Source: Oscillospiraceae bacterium
GTDB lineage: Bacteria; Bacillota; Clostridia; UMGS1810
Direction: 5' to 3'
DNA length: 59,974 nt
Assembly (NCBI GenBank): GCA_015069015.1
Contig: SVJK01000006.1
Location: 1-59,974, forward strand
Part shown: piece after piece, positions 52,164-59,974 of the stretch
Layout of the letters: every line of letters begins with the position of its first letter
Position numbering within the stretch: the stretch's first letter is position 1
The notes under the pieces: model-generated
What the model saw: the letters and a program-made list of their open reading frames with translations, nothing else
Databases searched by the model: none
What the model was told of the DNA's origin: nothing
Made by a program: the position numbers and the translations under genes

Positions 52164-52847
52164 ATGAAGAAATTATACGAAGGAAAAACCAAAGACGTTT
52201 ATGAACTCGAAAACGGAAATGTAATGCTTAAGTTCAAAGATGACTGCACCGGCAAAGACGGTGTGTTTGATCCCGGCGAAAATTCCGTTGGTCTCACAAT
52301 CGAAGGAATCGGCAAGGCAAACCTCAGAACTTCAGTTTACTATTTTGACCTTCTTAAAGAAGCAGGCATCAAAACCCACTATGTAAGCGCAAATGTGGAT
52401 GAAGCAACAATGGAAGTTCTTCCTGCAACAGTTTTCGGTCACGGTCTTGAAGTTATCTGCCGTCTTGTTGCAACAGGAAGTTTCATCAGAAGATACGGCG
52501 AATATATGAAAGACGGCACAGTTCTCGATGGCGGATATGTTGAATGTACTTTCAAAAATGATGAAAAGGGCGATCCCCTCGTAACATCAGAAGGCCTTGC
52601 AGCCCTTGGTGTAATGAGTGAAGAAATGTTTGCAAGCATGAAAGAACAGACACTCAAAATCACAAAGATTGTTGCAGATGACCTCAAAACAATCGGTCTT
52701 GACCTTTGGGACATCAAATTTGAATTTGGTTACAACAACGGCGAAGTAATTCTCATAGATGAAATTGCATCCGGAAATATGCGTGTATACAAAGACGGAC
52801 AGATTGTAGATCCCGTTGAACTTACAAAACTCATTCTTAACAGATAA
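52164..52847 (+). CDS. purC: Phosphoribosylaminoimidazole-succinocarboxamide (SAICAR) synthase
   Basis: Joins aspartate to CAIR in purine synthesis. 227 residues; [15 protein letters not shown] opens the ATP-binding domain, [17 protein letters not shown] near 92 and [28 protein letters not shown] near 178 are family hallmarks. AAAAGGAG precedes the ATG. It stands alone with its own promoter and terminator; no other pur gene is in the window, which differs from the usual pur operon. Confidence 0.95.
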   Translation: MKKLYEGKTKDVYELENGNVMLKFKDDCTGKDGVFDPGENSVGLTIEGIGKANLRTSVYYFDLLKEAGIKTHYVSANVDEATMEVLPATVFGHGLEVICRLVATGSFIRRYGEYMKDGTVLDGGYVECTFKNDEKGDPLVTSEGLAALGVMSEEMFASMKEQTLKITKIVADDLKTIGLDLWDIKFEFGYNNGEVILIDEIASGNMRVYKDGQIVDPVELTKLILNR

Positions 52848-52861
52848 TTTCCAAAAGAATC

Positions 52862-52897
52862 AAACCCCTGTGAAACGCACTGTTTCACAGGGGTTTT
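52862..52897 (+). terminator. Terminator after purC
   Basis: AAACCCCTGTGAAAC and GTTTCACAGGGGTTTT form a 15-bp perfect stem around a 5-base loop. Confidence 0.9.
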
Positions 52898-52958
52898 GTG
52901 TTAGAGAAAGATAAATGATTGTCTTCCATATATTACATTAGGAATTATGCAACCTTTG

Positions 52959-52967
52959 TGGTATAAT
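52959..52967 (+). promoter_or_regulatory. Extended -10 promoter of LysM-CAP gene
   Basis: TGG TATAAT (52959-52967), an extended -10 with a weak -35. The leader to ATG 53084 is about 110 bases. Confidence 0.45.
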
Positions 52968-53083
52968 CAAAAGGTGCCATATGTATTATCAAGGGGTTTG
53001 ACACAGTTTTAGGGAAAATTGTCCTGCTAAAACCAATAGGTGTTCAAGTCTTATGGCACAAGCAAACCACAGGAGGTGCAAAA

Positions 53084-53692
53084 ATGAATAGGAAAATACT
53101 TAAAATCATCGCAGGTACACAATTAATCACACTTTTGTCAACTCCCGCACTTGCAGGAAGCCACATAGTCAAAAAAGGTGACACCCTATGGAAAATCTCA
53201 AATAAATACAGCGTATCTATGAAATCTGTTATAGACGCAAACGAAGACATACAAGACCCGTCAGTCATATATCCCGGTCAGATAATAAAAATTCCTGAAC
53301 CTGTGAGAACGGTTTCAGACTATGAACAGGAAGTTGTTGATCTTGTAAATGAAATAAGAACCCAAAGAGGTCTCAAAAAACTTACACTTGATGAAAAACT
53401 TTCAGAAGTTGCAAGGAAAAAATCGGAGGATATGAAAGAGAATCACTACTTTGACCATCAGAGTCCAACCTATGGTTCACCCTTTGATATGATGAGAAAA
53501 TTTGGCATATCTTACAGAAGTGCCGCAGAAAACATAGCAAAAGGTCAGAAAACTCCTCAGGCAGTTGTGAATGCCTGGATGAGTTCTGCAGGACACAGAA
53601 AAAACATCCTTGGCGAGTCCTACACACACATCGGTGTGGGGCATGTTCAGTCAGGAAATTACTGGACACAGATGTTTATAGGAAAAAAATAA
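53084..53692 (+). CDS. LysM and CAP-domain secreted protein
   Basis: 202 residues. A signal peptide (about 1-23, ending PALAG) is followed by a LysM domain (SHIVKKGDTLWKISNKYSVS, about 25-70) that binds peptidoglycan. A CAP/SCP domain follows (about 80-200: VNEIRTQRGLKKLTLDEKLS, YFDHQSPTYGSPFDMM, AENIAKGQKTPQAVVNAWMSS, GHRKNIL, HIGVGHV). This layout is close to SafA/YkwD-type spore-coat or wall proteins. AGGAGG precedes the ATG. Confidence 0.93.
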   Translation: MNRKILKIIAGTQLITLLSTPALAGSHIVKKGDTLWKISNKYSVSMKSVIDANEDIQDPSVIYPGQIIKIPEPVRTVSDYEQEVVDLVNEIRTQRGLKKLTLDEKLSEVARKKSEDMKENHYFDHQSPTYGSPFDMMRKFGISYRSAAENIAKGQKTPQAVVNAWMSSAGHRKNILGESYTHIGVGHVQSGNYWTQMFIGKK

Positions 53693-53698
53693 GTTTTT

Positions 53699-53744
53699 AA
53701 AATCACCCCGGCTTTGCCTTTGGCGAAATCGGGGTGATTTTATT
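53699..53744. terminator. Terminator after LysM-CAP gene
   Basis: AAAATCACCCCG and CGGGGTGATTTTATT form a strong stem around GGCTTTGCC. Confidence 0.85.
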
Positions 53745-53770
53745 GTATAGGAAACTTCGTTCCTATACAA
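53743..53770. repeat. Mini-hairpin repeat, second copy
   Basis: TTGTATAGGAAACTTCGTTC-CTATACAA, almost identical to 45356-45383 and again 13 bases before a family B element. Confidence 0.8.
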
Positions 53771-53783
53771 TAAAAATATTATC

Positions 53784-53906
53784 ATATTGCCGTGCAAAAT
53801 TTTTTGAAAAGCAAAAAATTGCTTTTCAAAAATGCACATGGCTTAAGAAAAGCGAATTTGCTCCGCACGTCCGCCGCAGGGCGGAGCGGCGAAGCCGCTT
53901 TTCTTG
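53784..53906. repeat. Intergenic repeat family B, copy 3
   Basis: ATATTGCCGTGCAAAATTTT, a longer AAGCAAAAAATTGCTTTTC palindrome, TGCACATGGCTTAAG and the GC-rich tail CCGCCGCAGGGCGGAGCGGCG with GCCGCTTTTCTTG. Between the convergent LysM-CAP and AraC genes. Confidence 0.85.
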
Positions 53907-53939
53907 TATCTTTAAAAAATCAACAGGAAATTATATCCA

Positions 53940-54758
53940 TTATTTTTTGGATTTCCTGTAATTTGTGGGTGTTACACCAACAATGCTTTTGAACATTCTG
54001 TTAAAGTATGTAACATTGTTAAACCCTGTTTTGTCAGAAATATGAATAACATTTTCATCAGAATTTTCAAGGAGAATTTTTGCTCTTTCAATTCTTTGAA
54101 GGGTAATGTAATCCTTGATGCTCATTCCGGTTTCTTTTTTGAAAAGTCTTCCGATGTATAACTTGTTATAGTGAAAAAACTCTGCTATGTAGGAAATGTT
54201 AATATCAAATTCAAGGTTTGAATGTATGTAGTTTTTAATATTTTCCACAAGGGGATTTGTGCCTGCGTTTTTGTCGGTGCATTTTTCAAGGAGCAAAAGA
54301 ACGTGAGTCTCAAGTAAATCCCCGATAATTTCACAGTCCGGTAAAGTATATTCTTTTTCTAAAGATTTTAAAATCTCAGGACTTTCACCGGCAATTTTTT
54401 TCACTCTCTTGTTGTCTGTTTCAGTATTCAAAATATTTCCGATAAATATAATGCAGGCAACATCTTTCCCGACCAAAACAGGGCGCATATATTCGTAAAT
54501 GCCGTTTATACAATATCCACCAAAGGAAGTTTTTTCCCTGAGAACTTTTTTTACCGCAAGATTTCTGCACCAAAAACAGCGCTTGTCTCCGCTTTTCATA
54601 GCCTTATACTGCGTGCAGACAGGCCCTGAATGGATTTCATGCCTTCGGGGAAGTTTGCACATTTCGTTTCCGTAGTTTCCCAAAAACAAAACACTTATGT
54701 GAAGGTTTGTTCCTGTTTGAATATATTTTATCATGTCATATAAACTTCTGTATTTCAT
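53940..54758 (-). CDS. AraC-family regulator with PocR-type sensor
   Basis: 272 residues from ATG 54758, behind GGAG. An N-terminal PocR-like domain (about 1-145) has cysteines in GPVCTQYK and RCFWCRNLAVKKV, which in this domain class bind a ligand or metal. The C-terminal double helix-turn-helix includes ISYIAEFFHYNKLYIGRLFKK and HISDKTGFNNVTYFNRMFK, with VTPTNYRKS at the end. Divergent from the FAD oxidoreductase region, which is the likely target. Confidence 0.88.
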   Translation of the reverse strand: MKYRSLYDMIKYIQTGTNLHISVLFLGNYGNEMCKLPRRHEIHSGPVCTQYKAMKSGDKRCFWCRNLAVKKVLREKTSFGGYCINGIYEYMRPVLVGKDVACIIFIGNILNTETDNKRVKKIAGESPEILKSLEKEYTLPDCEIIGDLLETHVLLLLEKCTDKNAGTNPLVENIKNYIHSNLEFDINISYIAEFFHYNKLYIGRLFKKETGMSIKDYITLQRIERAKILLENSDENVIHISDKTGFNNVTYFNRMFKSIVGVTPTNYRKSKK

Positions 54759-54917
54759 ATCGGACTCCACGTTTTTTTTTTGATATAATAGCGTAAAAAC
54801 ATTACTAATTCAATAAATTATAACATAAAAGTATAGTTTGTTCAAGTTTTAGTCTTTAAAGTATAAGACATTTCCAAATTATGTGAGATAATAAACCTGA
54901 GGTGATTATCTCTTGAC

Positions 54918-55082
54918 ATGGAATCTCCGCATATTCCCGTTGGCTATATGCAGCCTGGAAGAGCAGATAATGACGGCAACTGGGAAGAAGCAAAATATGC
55001 AAAAGACGGAGACAATATGGAACTGATGTGTGATTTAAGATATTGTGAGCCAATATATATACTTGGAAGGAAGGATAAATAA
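54918..55082 (+). CDS. Small cysteine-containing ORF upstream of FAD oxidoreductase
   Basis: 54 residues from ATG 54918 to TAA 55082, reading MESPHIPVGYMQPGRADNDG first and ending YCEPIYILGRKDK, with two cysteines (LMCDLRYC). Its stop is 1 base before the flavoprotein ATG, which argues it is translated. It looks like the C-terminal end of a larger protein (acidic, globular, no signal), so a gene remnant is possible. No family recognised. A GAGGTGATT sequence lies 10-18 bases upstream. Confidence 0.4.
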   Translation: MESPHIPVGYMQPGRADNDGNWEEAKYAKDGDNMELMCDLRYCEPIYILGRKDK

Positions 55083-55083
55083 T

Positions 55084-56343
55084 ATGAAGAATAAATATGA
55101 ACTTATTATTGTTGGCGGAGGTTTTGCCGGAACTTGTGCTGCCATAGCAGCAGCAAGACGGGGCGTGGATGTTCTTTTGATTGAAAAATATAACTGCCTT
55201 GGGGGAGCCGCTGCCAACGGACTTGTAATGCCCTTTATGGGATACTGGACAAAAATGCCTGAAACGGGTGAAAATAAATTCCTTTGCGGTAATTTGTTTC
55301 TTGAAATCATATCTGAAATGGATGCCGTATCAGATGTTCCAAAATCCCTTATGAATTTTGATGAAGAGATTCTTAAACTCGTTTTAAACAGGCTCGCTCA
55401 AAAAGCGGGAGTTAATCTTCTTTTTAATGCAACCGTTACAGAAGTTTGTGTATCAGATAAAAAAATAACATCTGTAAAAGTTCTTGGCAAGTCAAAGACC
55501 ATTGAATTCTTTGCAGACACTTTCATTGATGCAACGGGAGATGCGGAACTTTCTATGCTTGCAGGATGTGAATATAAACTCGGAAGAGAAAAGGATGAAC
55601 TTTGTCAGCCAATGACACTTTGCTTCAGACTAAGCGGTGTTGATAAAGAAAAGTACAAGAAAAACAAAGCGATGATAAATCCTCTCTACAGTGAATTCAG
55701 AGAAAAAGGGCTTATAAAAAACCCAAGAGAAAACCTTTTGATTTTTGAAAATTTCAATGACGGTGTTTTACATTTCAACTGCACAAGAATTATTAAGAAA
55801 AACCCAACAGATCCTTTTGAGGTTACCGAGGCAGAACTTGAAGCCAGAGAACAGGTTTTTGAACTTCACAAATTTCTGAAAGAAAACATTCCCGGTTTTG
55901 AAAAATCAAGAGTTCTTTCCACTGCACTTCAGATCGGCATAAGAGAAAGCCGTAAGGTGGTAGGGGAATATACTCTCACCGAAGATTACATTCTTTCCCT
56001 GTCTCGTTTTGATGACGGAATTGCAACATCCAACTATGCCATAGACATTCACAATCCGGAAGGAACAGGAACAGTATGGCACGAATTTGAAGACGGTCAA
56101 TGGTATGAAATACCTTACAGATGCCTGATTCCAAAGGGAATGGACAATCTTCTTGTGGCGGGAAGATGCATATCTTCAACCCACGAAGCCCAGTCCTCCT
56201 ACAGAATTATGCCCATTTGTGCAGAAATAGGGCAGGCGGCAGGAGTAGCCGTTGCAGTTGCGAAAAAGGACAATACAGGTGTCAGAGATGTGGACATAAA
56301 AAAGGTTCGGGATATATTAAGAAGCGAAGGATTTGTTATATAA
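55084..56343 (+). CDS. FAD-dependent oxidoreductase
   Basis: 419 residues from ATG 55084, behind GGAAGGA. It starts with the flavin motif IIVGGGFAGTCAAIAAARRG, then YNCLGGAAANGLVMPF near 40, an interior FIDATGDAELSMLAGCEYKLG near 160 and the C-terminal NLLVAGRCISSTHEAQSSYRIMPICAEIGQA near 355, all typical of the FAD-dependent oxidoreductase family often encoded with carbohydrate catabolism genes. The substrate is unknown. The PocR-AraC gene upstream may control it. Confidence 0.88.
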   Translation: MKNKYELIIVGGGFAGTCAAIAAARRGVDVLLIEKYNCLGGAAANGLVMPFMGYWTKMPETGENKFLCGNLFLEIISEMDAVSDVPKSLMNFDEEILKLVLNRLAQKAGVNLLFNATVTEVCVSDKKITSVKVLGKSKTIEFFADTFIDATGDAELSMLAGCEYKLGREKDELCQPMTLCFRLSGVDKEKYKKNKAMINPLYSEFREKGLIKNPRENLLIFENFNDGVLHFNCTRIIKKNPTDPFEVTEAELEAREQVFELHKFLKENIPGFEKSRVLSTALQIGIRESRKVVGEYTLTEDYILSLSRFDDGIATSNYAIDIHNPEGTGTVWHEFEDGQWYEIPYRCLIPKGMDNLLVAGRCISSTHEAQSSYRIMPICAEIGQAAGVAVAVAKKDNTGVRDVDIKKVRDILRSEGFVI

Positions 56344-56363
56344 AAAAGGATAAAAAGTAAAAT

Positions 56364-56417
56364 AAGGGCGTGTCTCAATAAGTGATTTTTCACTAAATTG
56401 AGGCAACGCCCTTTTTT
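56364..56417 (+). terminator. Terminator after FAD oxidoreductase
   Basis: AAGGGCGT...GTCTCAAT pairs with AATTGAGGC...ACGCCCTT, then TTTTTT. Confidence 0.85.
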
Positions 56418-56481
56418 CTGTCCAAAATATGGATAATGCATATCTATGTTTGTTGTTTAAAATGTAAATAATTTCAAAAAA

Positions 56482-56516
56482 CAAATTTGCCCGGGGAAAA
56501 TCCCCGGGCAATTTGT
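56482..56516 (-). terminator. Terminator for the repeat exoprotein gene
   Basis: CAAATTTGCCCGGGGA and TCCCCGGGCAATTTG pair closely; on the minus strand a TTTTTT run follows. Confidence 0.75.
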
Positions 56517-56592
56517 AAGGATTTTATCAAAGACATATAAGTCAATCTTTGATAGTTTTTTGTCAGATTCTAATTTTAAAATTATTTTATAA

Positions 56593-59500
56593 TTATTTTA
56601 TAACGTCTGCTGCAACTACGAGAGGTGTTGCATCTTCGAGTGAATTCCAGATAAATGCTTTGTATGTGTAGTTTTCGTTATAAATAGCATGTGTTTCTTC
56701 ACATTCCAAAGTGTTTGCACCTTTTTTGAGAGTTACATCTACAGGCGCTGAAATACCAACAAGTTCATTGCCGCTATATAATGCAATAAAGAATTTACCG
56801 TTGATGTCTTCACCTGCATTATAGCAGTTGATGCAGTAACGGGTGATTGCATTGTCAGCATAGTGATACCAATGACCGATTTCAGGAACAAAGCCTGTGT
56901 CTGTTACATCTTCAACATAAAAACCATTAGCTTCAAGTTCAAAAATCTGATAGTCAGACTCTTGATCCTGTGGTTTCTCTTCATCCCATCTGTGATTTTC
57001 TACAGTAAAGGTATATACAATTGTGTCACCTTCTGTAGGAACAAAGGGATATGTGGTATCAACTGCCTGACCGGCTTCACTTCCCTGGTTTACGCCCTGG
57101 CTGTCTATAACCTTTGTGAGACTACCGTTCTTTCCGATTTCAACAGAAACTTTAAGTCCTTGGTCATTCAGCCATCTTTCTGTAACTGTTACAGAAGAAA
57201 TTTCATATACAGCATCAAGAGAAGCAACAACTTTAAGTCCTTCTGCTTCTTTGGCAACTTTGAGAGATTTATACAAGCCATCTCCCTCTTTCATGCCGTC
57301 TGCCATTGCACTTACGGGATGATATTGTTCATTTCTGGTGCTGATGTTTGCACTGATGCTATTAAGAGCATCACGCATTACATTTGTTTTGTTTTTAACA
57401 ATACCTGAACCAAGACCTGAAGTTTCATATACTTTAACATCGTCAACATATGCTGTTGTTCCTTCGTTTTCTGCCTGGTCAAAATAGAGTTTCTGGAATA
57501 CCCATGGAGATGATGGTGTGATTGCAGAAATTTTTATACCATCTGCAACCAGTTTACCATTTACCCAAACATATGCAGGAACTCCTGAGGATGCATTAGC
57601 ATCTGTGAAGTCTGCTGCAACTTTAATGTCATACCACTTGCCAAGTTCAAGTTGAACACCGGAAAGTATTGTTCCCGGTTTAAATTGTTGTTCCGTGGCG
57701 CCTTCGGGTACATATTCACAGTGACCTCTGAGTGCACCAAGTGAAATCTGACCGTTTTTGTTGATATTTACAATATTGCGTGCATTGTCATCTTCGTTTG
57801 TACCAAAGCCGGCAAATCCGCCTTCATATTTGATTGAGAATTCATTCCAGAGCACCTTAACATTGCTGAAATTTGTAGGAACGATACCTCTGTTCATTCT
57901 TGTACGGAAAAGGTAGTTACCTCCGCCTGATGTTTTAACATCAACCTTCATAACCTGTCCTGCTCTGTCAGAAACTGTTGCTGGAGAAACCACAGATGTA
58001 TCACCGGCTGTATCATGATTAATTGATGAACCGTCACTGTTTTTTATGTTGCCAAGACCTGATGTCCAGTTTTCAAAACCGATGTCAAAATGATTTTTAA
58101 TTACCATGTCAGCGGGAGGTTCAATCTCACCCAAGCCGGAGGTTTCATATGTTTTAACATCATCAACATATGCTGTACATTCAGTTGCTGCCTGGTCAAA
58201 ATAGAAGTCATTGAATACCCATATGGATGATGGTGTGATTGAAGGGATTTTTGTGCCATAGGCAACAAGTTCATCATTTACCCAAACGTATGCGGGAACA
58301 CCTGAGGATGCATTAGCATCTGTGAAGTCTGCAGCAACTTTAATGTCATACCACTTGCCAAGTTCAAGCTGAACATCGGAAAGTATTGTTCCTGCCTGGA
58401 ATTCTTGTTCTGTTGTGCCTTCGGGTACATATTCACAGTGACCTCTGAATGCACCAAGTGCAATCTGACCATTTTTGTTGATATTCACAATATTGCGTGC
58501 AGCGTCATTTTCGTTTGTACCAAAGCCGGCAAATCCGCCTTCATATTTGATTGAGAATTCATTCCAGAGGACTTTAACACTGTTGTAATTTGCAGGAATA
58601 ACACCTCTGTTCATTCTTGTACGGATAAGGAAGGTGCCACCACCTGTTGTAGTGATGTTTGCTTTCAAAACCTTTCCGCCTCTGTCAGAATCTTCAACTG
58701 CTTCCATTTGCCATGGATTACCTGCCCAATCATGAGAGATTGATGAACCATCACTGTTTGCTGCACCGTTGAAGGGAGTATCGCCCCAAGTGGTCCAGTT
58801 ATCAAAACCGATGTCAAAATGATTTTTGATTACCATATCAGCGGGAGGTTCAATCTCACCCAAAGCCGCAGTTTCATATGTTTTAACATCATCAACGTAT
58901 ACTATTGTTCCTTCGTTTTCTGCCTGGTCAAAATAGAAGTCATGGAAATCCCATACGGTTGATGGTGTGATGTTAGGAATTTTTGTGCCATAGGCAACAA
59001 GTTCATCATTTACCCAAACATATGCAGGAACTCCTGTAGATGCACCTGCATCTGTGAAATCTGCAGCAACTTTAATGTCATACCACTTGCCAAGTTCAAG
59101 CTGAACATCGGAAATTATTGTTCCTGCTTTGAATTCCTGTTCCGTTGCGCCTTCGGGTACATATTCACAGTGACCTCTGAATGCACCAAGTGAAATCTGA
59201 CCATTTTTGTTGATATTCACGATATTTCGTGCAGCGTCATTTTCGTTTGTACCAAAGCCGGCAAATCCGCCTTCATATTTGATTGAGAATTCATTCCAGA
59301 GCACATCAACATCGCCGTATGTTGCAGGAAGGATACCATCGTTCATTCTTGTACGTATAAAGAAAGAGTTGTCACAAGCTTCTGTAGTGATTTCTGCTTT
59401 CAAAACCTTTCCGCCTCTTTCAGAATCCTCGACTGCTTTCATATACCATGGACTACCTGACCAACCGTGAGAGATTGCTGAGCCATCACTGTTTGTTGCA

Positions 59501-59658
59501 CCGCCAAAGGGGGTGTCACCCCACTCGGTCCAGCTTTCAAAGTCAATGTCAAAATATGTGTTTGTTACTGCTTCGGTAGATGCTATTGCAACAATGGATG
59601 CCATCTGAGTGGCAATCATTGCAACTGCAAGAAGCACTGCCAAAAATTTTCTTTTCAT
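56593..59658 (-). CDS. Secreted protein with three near-identical 240-residue repeats
   Basis: 1021 residues with a signal peptide (FLAVLLAVAMIATQMASIVA). Three tandem modules of about 243 residues each follow (roughly 31-274, 275-517, 518-750), sharing LWNEFSIKYEGGFAGFGTNE, LELGKWYDIKVAADFTDA and VPAYVWVN. Their pattern suggests a LamG/concanavalin-like sandwich, which is inference. The last 270 residues hold a discoidin-like region (YEISSVTVTERWLNDQG) and a C-terminal domain (YTYKAFIWNSLEDATPLV) seen in secreted clostridial glycan-active proteins. It is probably a carbohydrate-binding exoprotein. AAGGAGG precedes the ATG, partly inside a CCCCGTAAAGGGG hairpin that could mask it. Confidence 0.85.
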   Translation of the reverse strand: MKRKFLAVLLAVAMIATQMASIVAIASTEAVTNTYFDIDFESWTEWGDTPFGGATNSDGSAISHGWSGSPWYMKAVEDSERGGKVLKAEITTEACDNSFFIRTRMNDGILPATYGDVDVLWNEFSIKYEGGFAGFGTNENDAARNIVNINKNGQISLGAFRGHCEYVPEGATEQEFKAGTIISDVQLELGKWYDIKVAADFTDAGASTGVPAYVWVNDELVAYGTKIPNITPSTVWDFHDFYFDQAENEGTIVYVDDVKTYETAALGEIEPPADMVIKNHFDIGFDNWTTWGDTPFNGAANSDGSSISHDWAGNPWQMEAVEDSDRGGKVLKANITTTGGGTFLIRTRMNRGVIPANYNSVKVLWNEFSIKYEGGFAGFGTNENDAARNIVNINKNGQIALGAFRGHCEYVPEGTTEQEFQAGTILSDVQLELGKWYDIKVAADFTDANASSGVPAYVWVNDELVAYGTKIPSITPSSIWVFNDFYFDQAATECTAYVDDVKTYETSGLGEIEPPADMVIKNHFDIGFENWTSGLGNIKNSDGSSINHDTAGDTSVVSPATVSDRAGQVMKVDVKTSGGGNYLFRTRMNRGIVPTNFSNVKVLWNEFSIKYEGGFAGFGTNEDDNARNIVNINKNGQISLGALRGHCEYVPEGATEQQFKPGTILSGVQLELGKWYDIKVAADFTDANASSGVPAYVWVNGKLVADGIKISAITPSSPWVFQKLYFDQAENEGTTAYVDDVKVYETSGLGSGIVKNKTNVMRDALNSISANISTRNEQYHPVSAMADGMKEGDGLYKSLKVAKEAEGLKVVASLDAVYEISSVTVTERWLNDQGLKVSVEIGKNGSLTKVIDSQGVNQGSEAGQAVDTTYPFVPTEGDTIVYTFTVENHRWDEEKPQDQESDYQIFELEANGFYVEDVTDTGFVPEIGHWYHYADNAITRYCINCYNAGEDINGKFFIALYSGNELVGISAPVDVTLKKGANTLECEETHAIYNENYTYKAFIWNSLEDATPLVVAADVIK
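57411..59566. repeat. Three tandem intragenic DNA repeats of about 730 bp
   Basis: Copies at about 58834-59566, 58105-58833 and 57411-58104. Long stretches are nearly identical at the DNA level, for example around the CCAAAGCCGGCAAATCCGCC segment present in each. Recombination could change copy number. Confidence 0.85.
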
Positions 59659-59974
59659 TAATAATTCCTCCTTCCCCTTTACGGGGTTATTTATTTTTAA
59701 ATCTTTAAGGCTCTCTGCTCAGCACATGAAGATTTTAAAATATAATTTGAGAATTTATGTAAGCATTAATTTGTTTTCTGATATATGTTCATCCCTTATC
59801 AAAAATGTCCATATATCGGTTTTGCCTCCGTGGAAATGTTGTTTTAGCTCTGCTTCGAAGGACTTTGATTTCTGCCATATTTAATCTGTTTTTCGTTAAA
59901 ATTTATTTTGCTTTTCGCTATTTAATGACAATTCATGTCTATGACATTTTTAGAATCTGACATAATTTATTTCA
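59659..59974. other. Leader and upstream region at window end
   Basis: AT-rich, containing the CCCC-TTTA-CGGGG hairpin next to the binding site of the repeat exoprotein gene. No credible gene and no clear promoter was seen. Confidence 0.5.

Overview
The window reads as chromosome of a low-GC, endospore-forming member of the Clostridia, probably an uncultured anaerobe. The evidence is three sporulation genes (spoIIR, spoIIP, gpr), an IspH-ribosomal protein S1 fusion of the clostridial kind, the ctsR-mcsA-mcsB-clpC operon, SLH-domain (S-layer type) wall proteins, AGGAGG ribosome binding sites and many TTGACA-17-TATAAT promoters. No rRNA, tRNA or CRISPR array was seen. Species cannot be named from sequence alone.

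Layout. 1-7.2 kb: a clipped insertion-sequence end, nagB, an AraC regulator, spoIIR (apparently with an ATT start codon), then a BlaI/M56-peptidase pair with its own operators, followed 12 bp later by an SLH protein and then a repeat-bearing polysaccharide deacetylase. 7.2-13.7 kb: an RpiB-type isomerase, a phosphopantetheinyl transferase, an AT-rich gap with DnaA-box-like sites, and the CtsR-controlled protein quality-control operon. 14-21 kb: a giant SLH protein with a papain-like domain, a PHP phosphoesterase and citrate synthase. 21.2-24.9 kb: a lone phage-type capsid cassette (small ORF, scaffold, N4-gp56-type capsid, small protein) downstream of gpr, with a roughly 280-nt, almost fully self-paired element between scaffold and capsid. 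25-34.9 kb: DUF1846 protein, membrane protein, spoIIP, lon-engB, a PcrA-like helicase, YerC and a methyltransferase. 35-44.5 kb: cold-shock protein, RpiR regulator, flavoprotein, a membrane protein whose N-terminus is built from an intergenic repeat, cmk-plsC-ispH/rpsA, a NUDIX hydrolase and a membrane-anchored trypsin-like protease. 44.5-60 kb: a lipoprotein, an O-acetylation pair (MBOAT plus a DHHW-SGNH-DUF4358 fusion), ispE, a beta-helix protein, purC, a LysM-CAP protein, a PocR-AraC regulator, an FAD oxidoreductase and a secreted protein with three near-identical repeats of about 240 residues.

Common threads are cell-envelope building and remodelling (deacetylase, SLH proteins, O-acetylation, LysM-CAP), sporulation, and proteolysis (ClpC/McsAB, Lon, GPR). 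At least two families of palindromic intergenic repeats recur, mostly between convergent genes, and one copy lies inside a reading frame.

Most unusual items: the structured four-arm element at 22517-22796, the stand-alone capsid cassette around it, the BlaI/M56 system with a non-beta-lactam sensor region beside an SLH gene, and the mosaic palindromic repeats.
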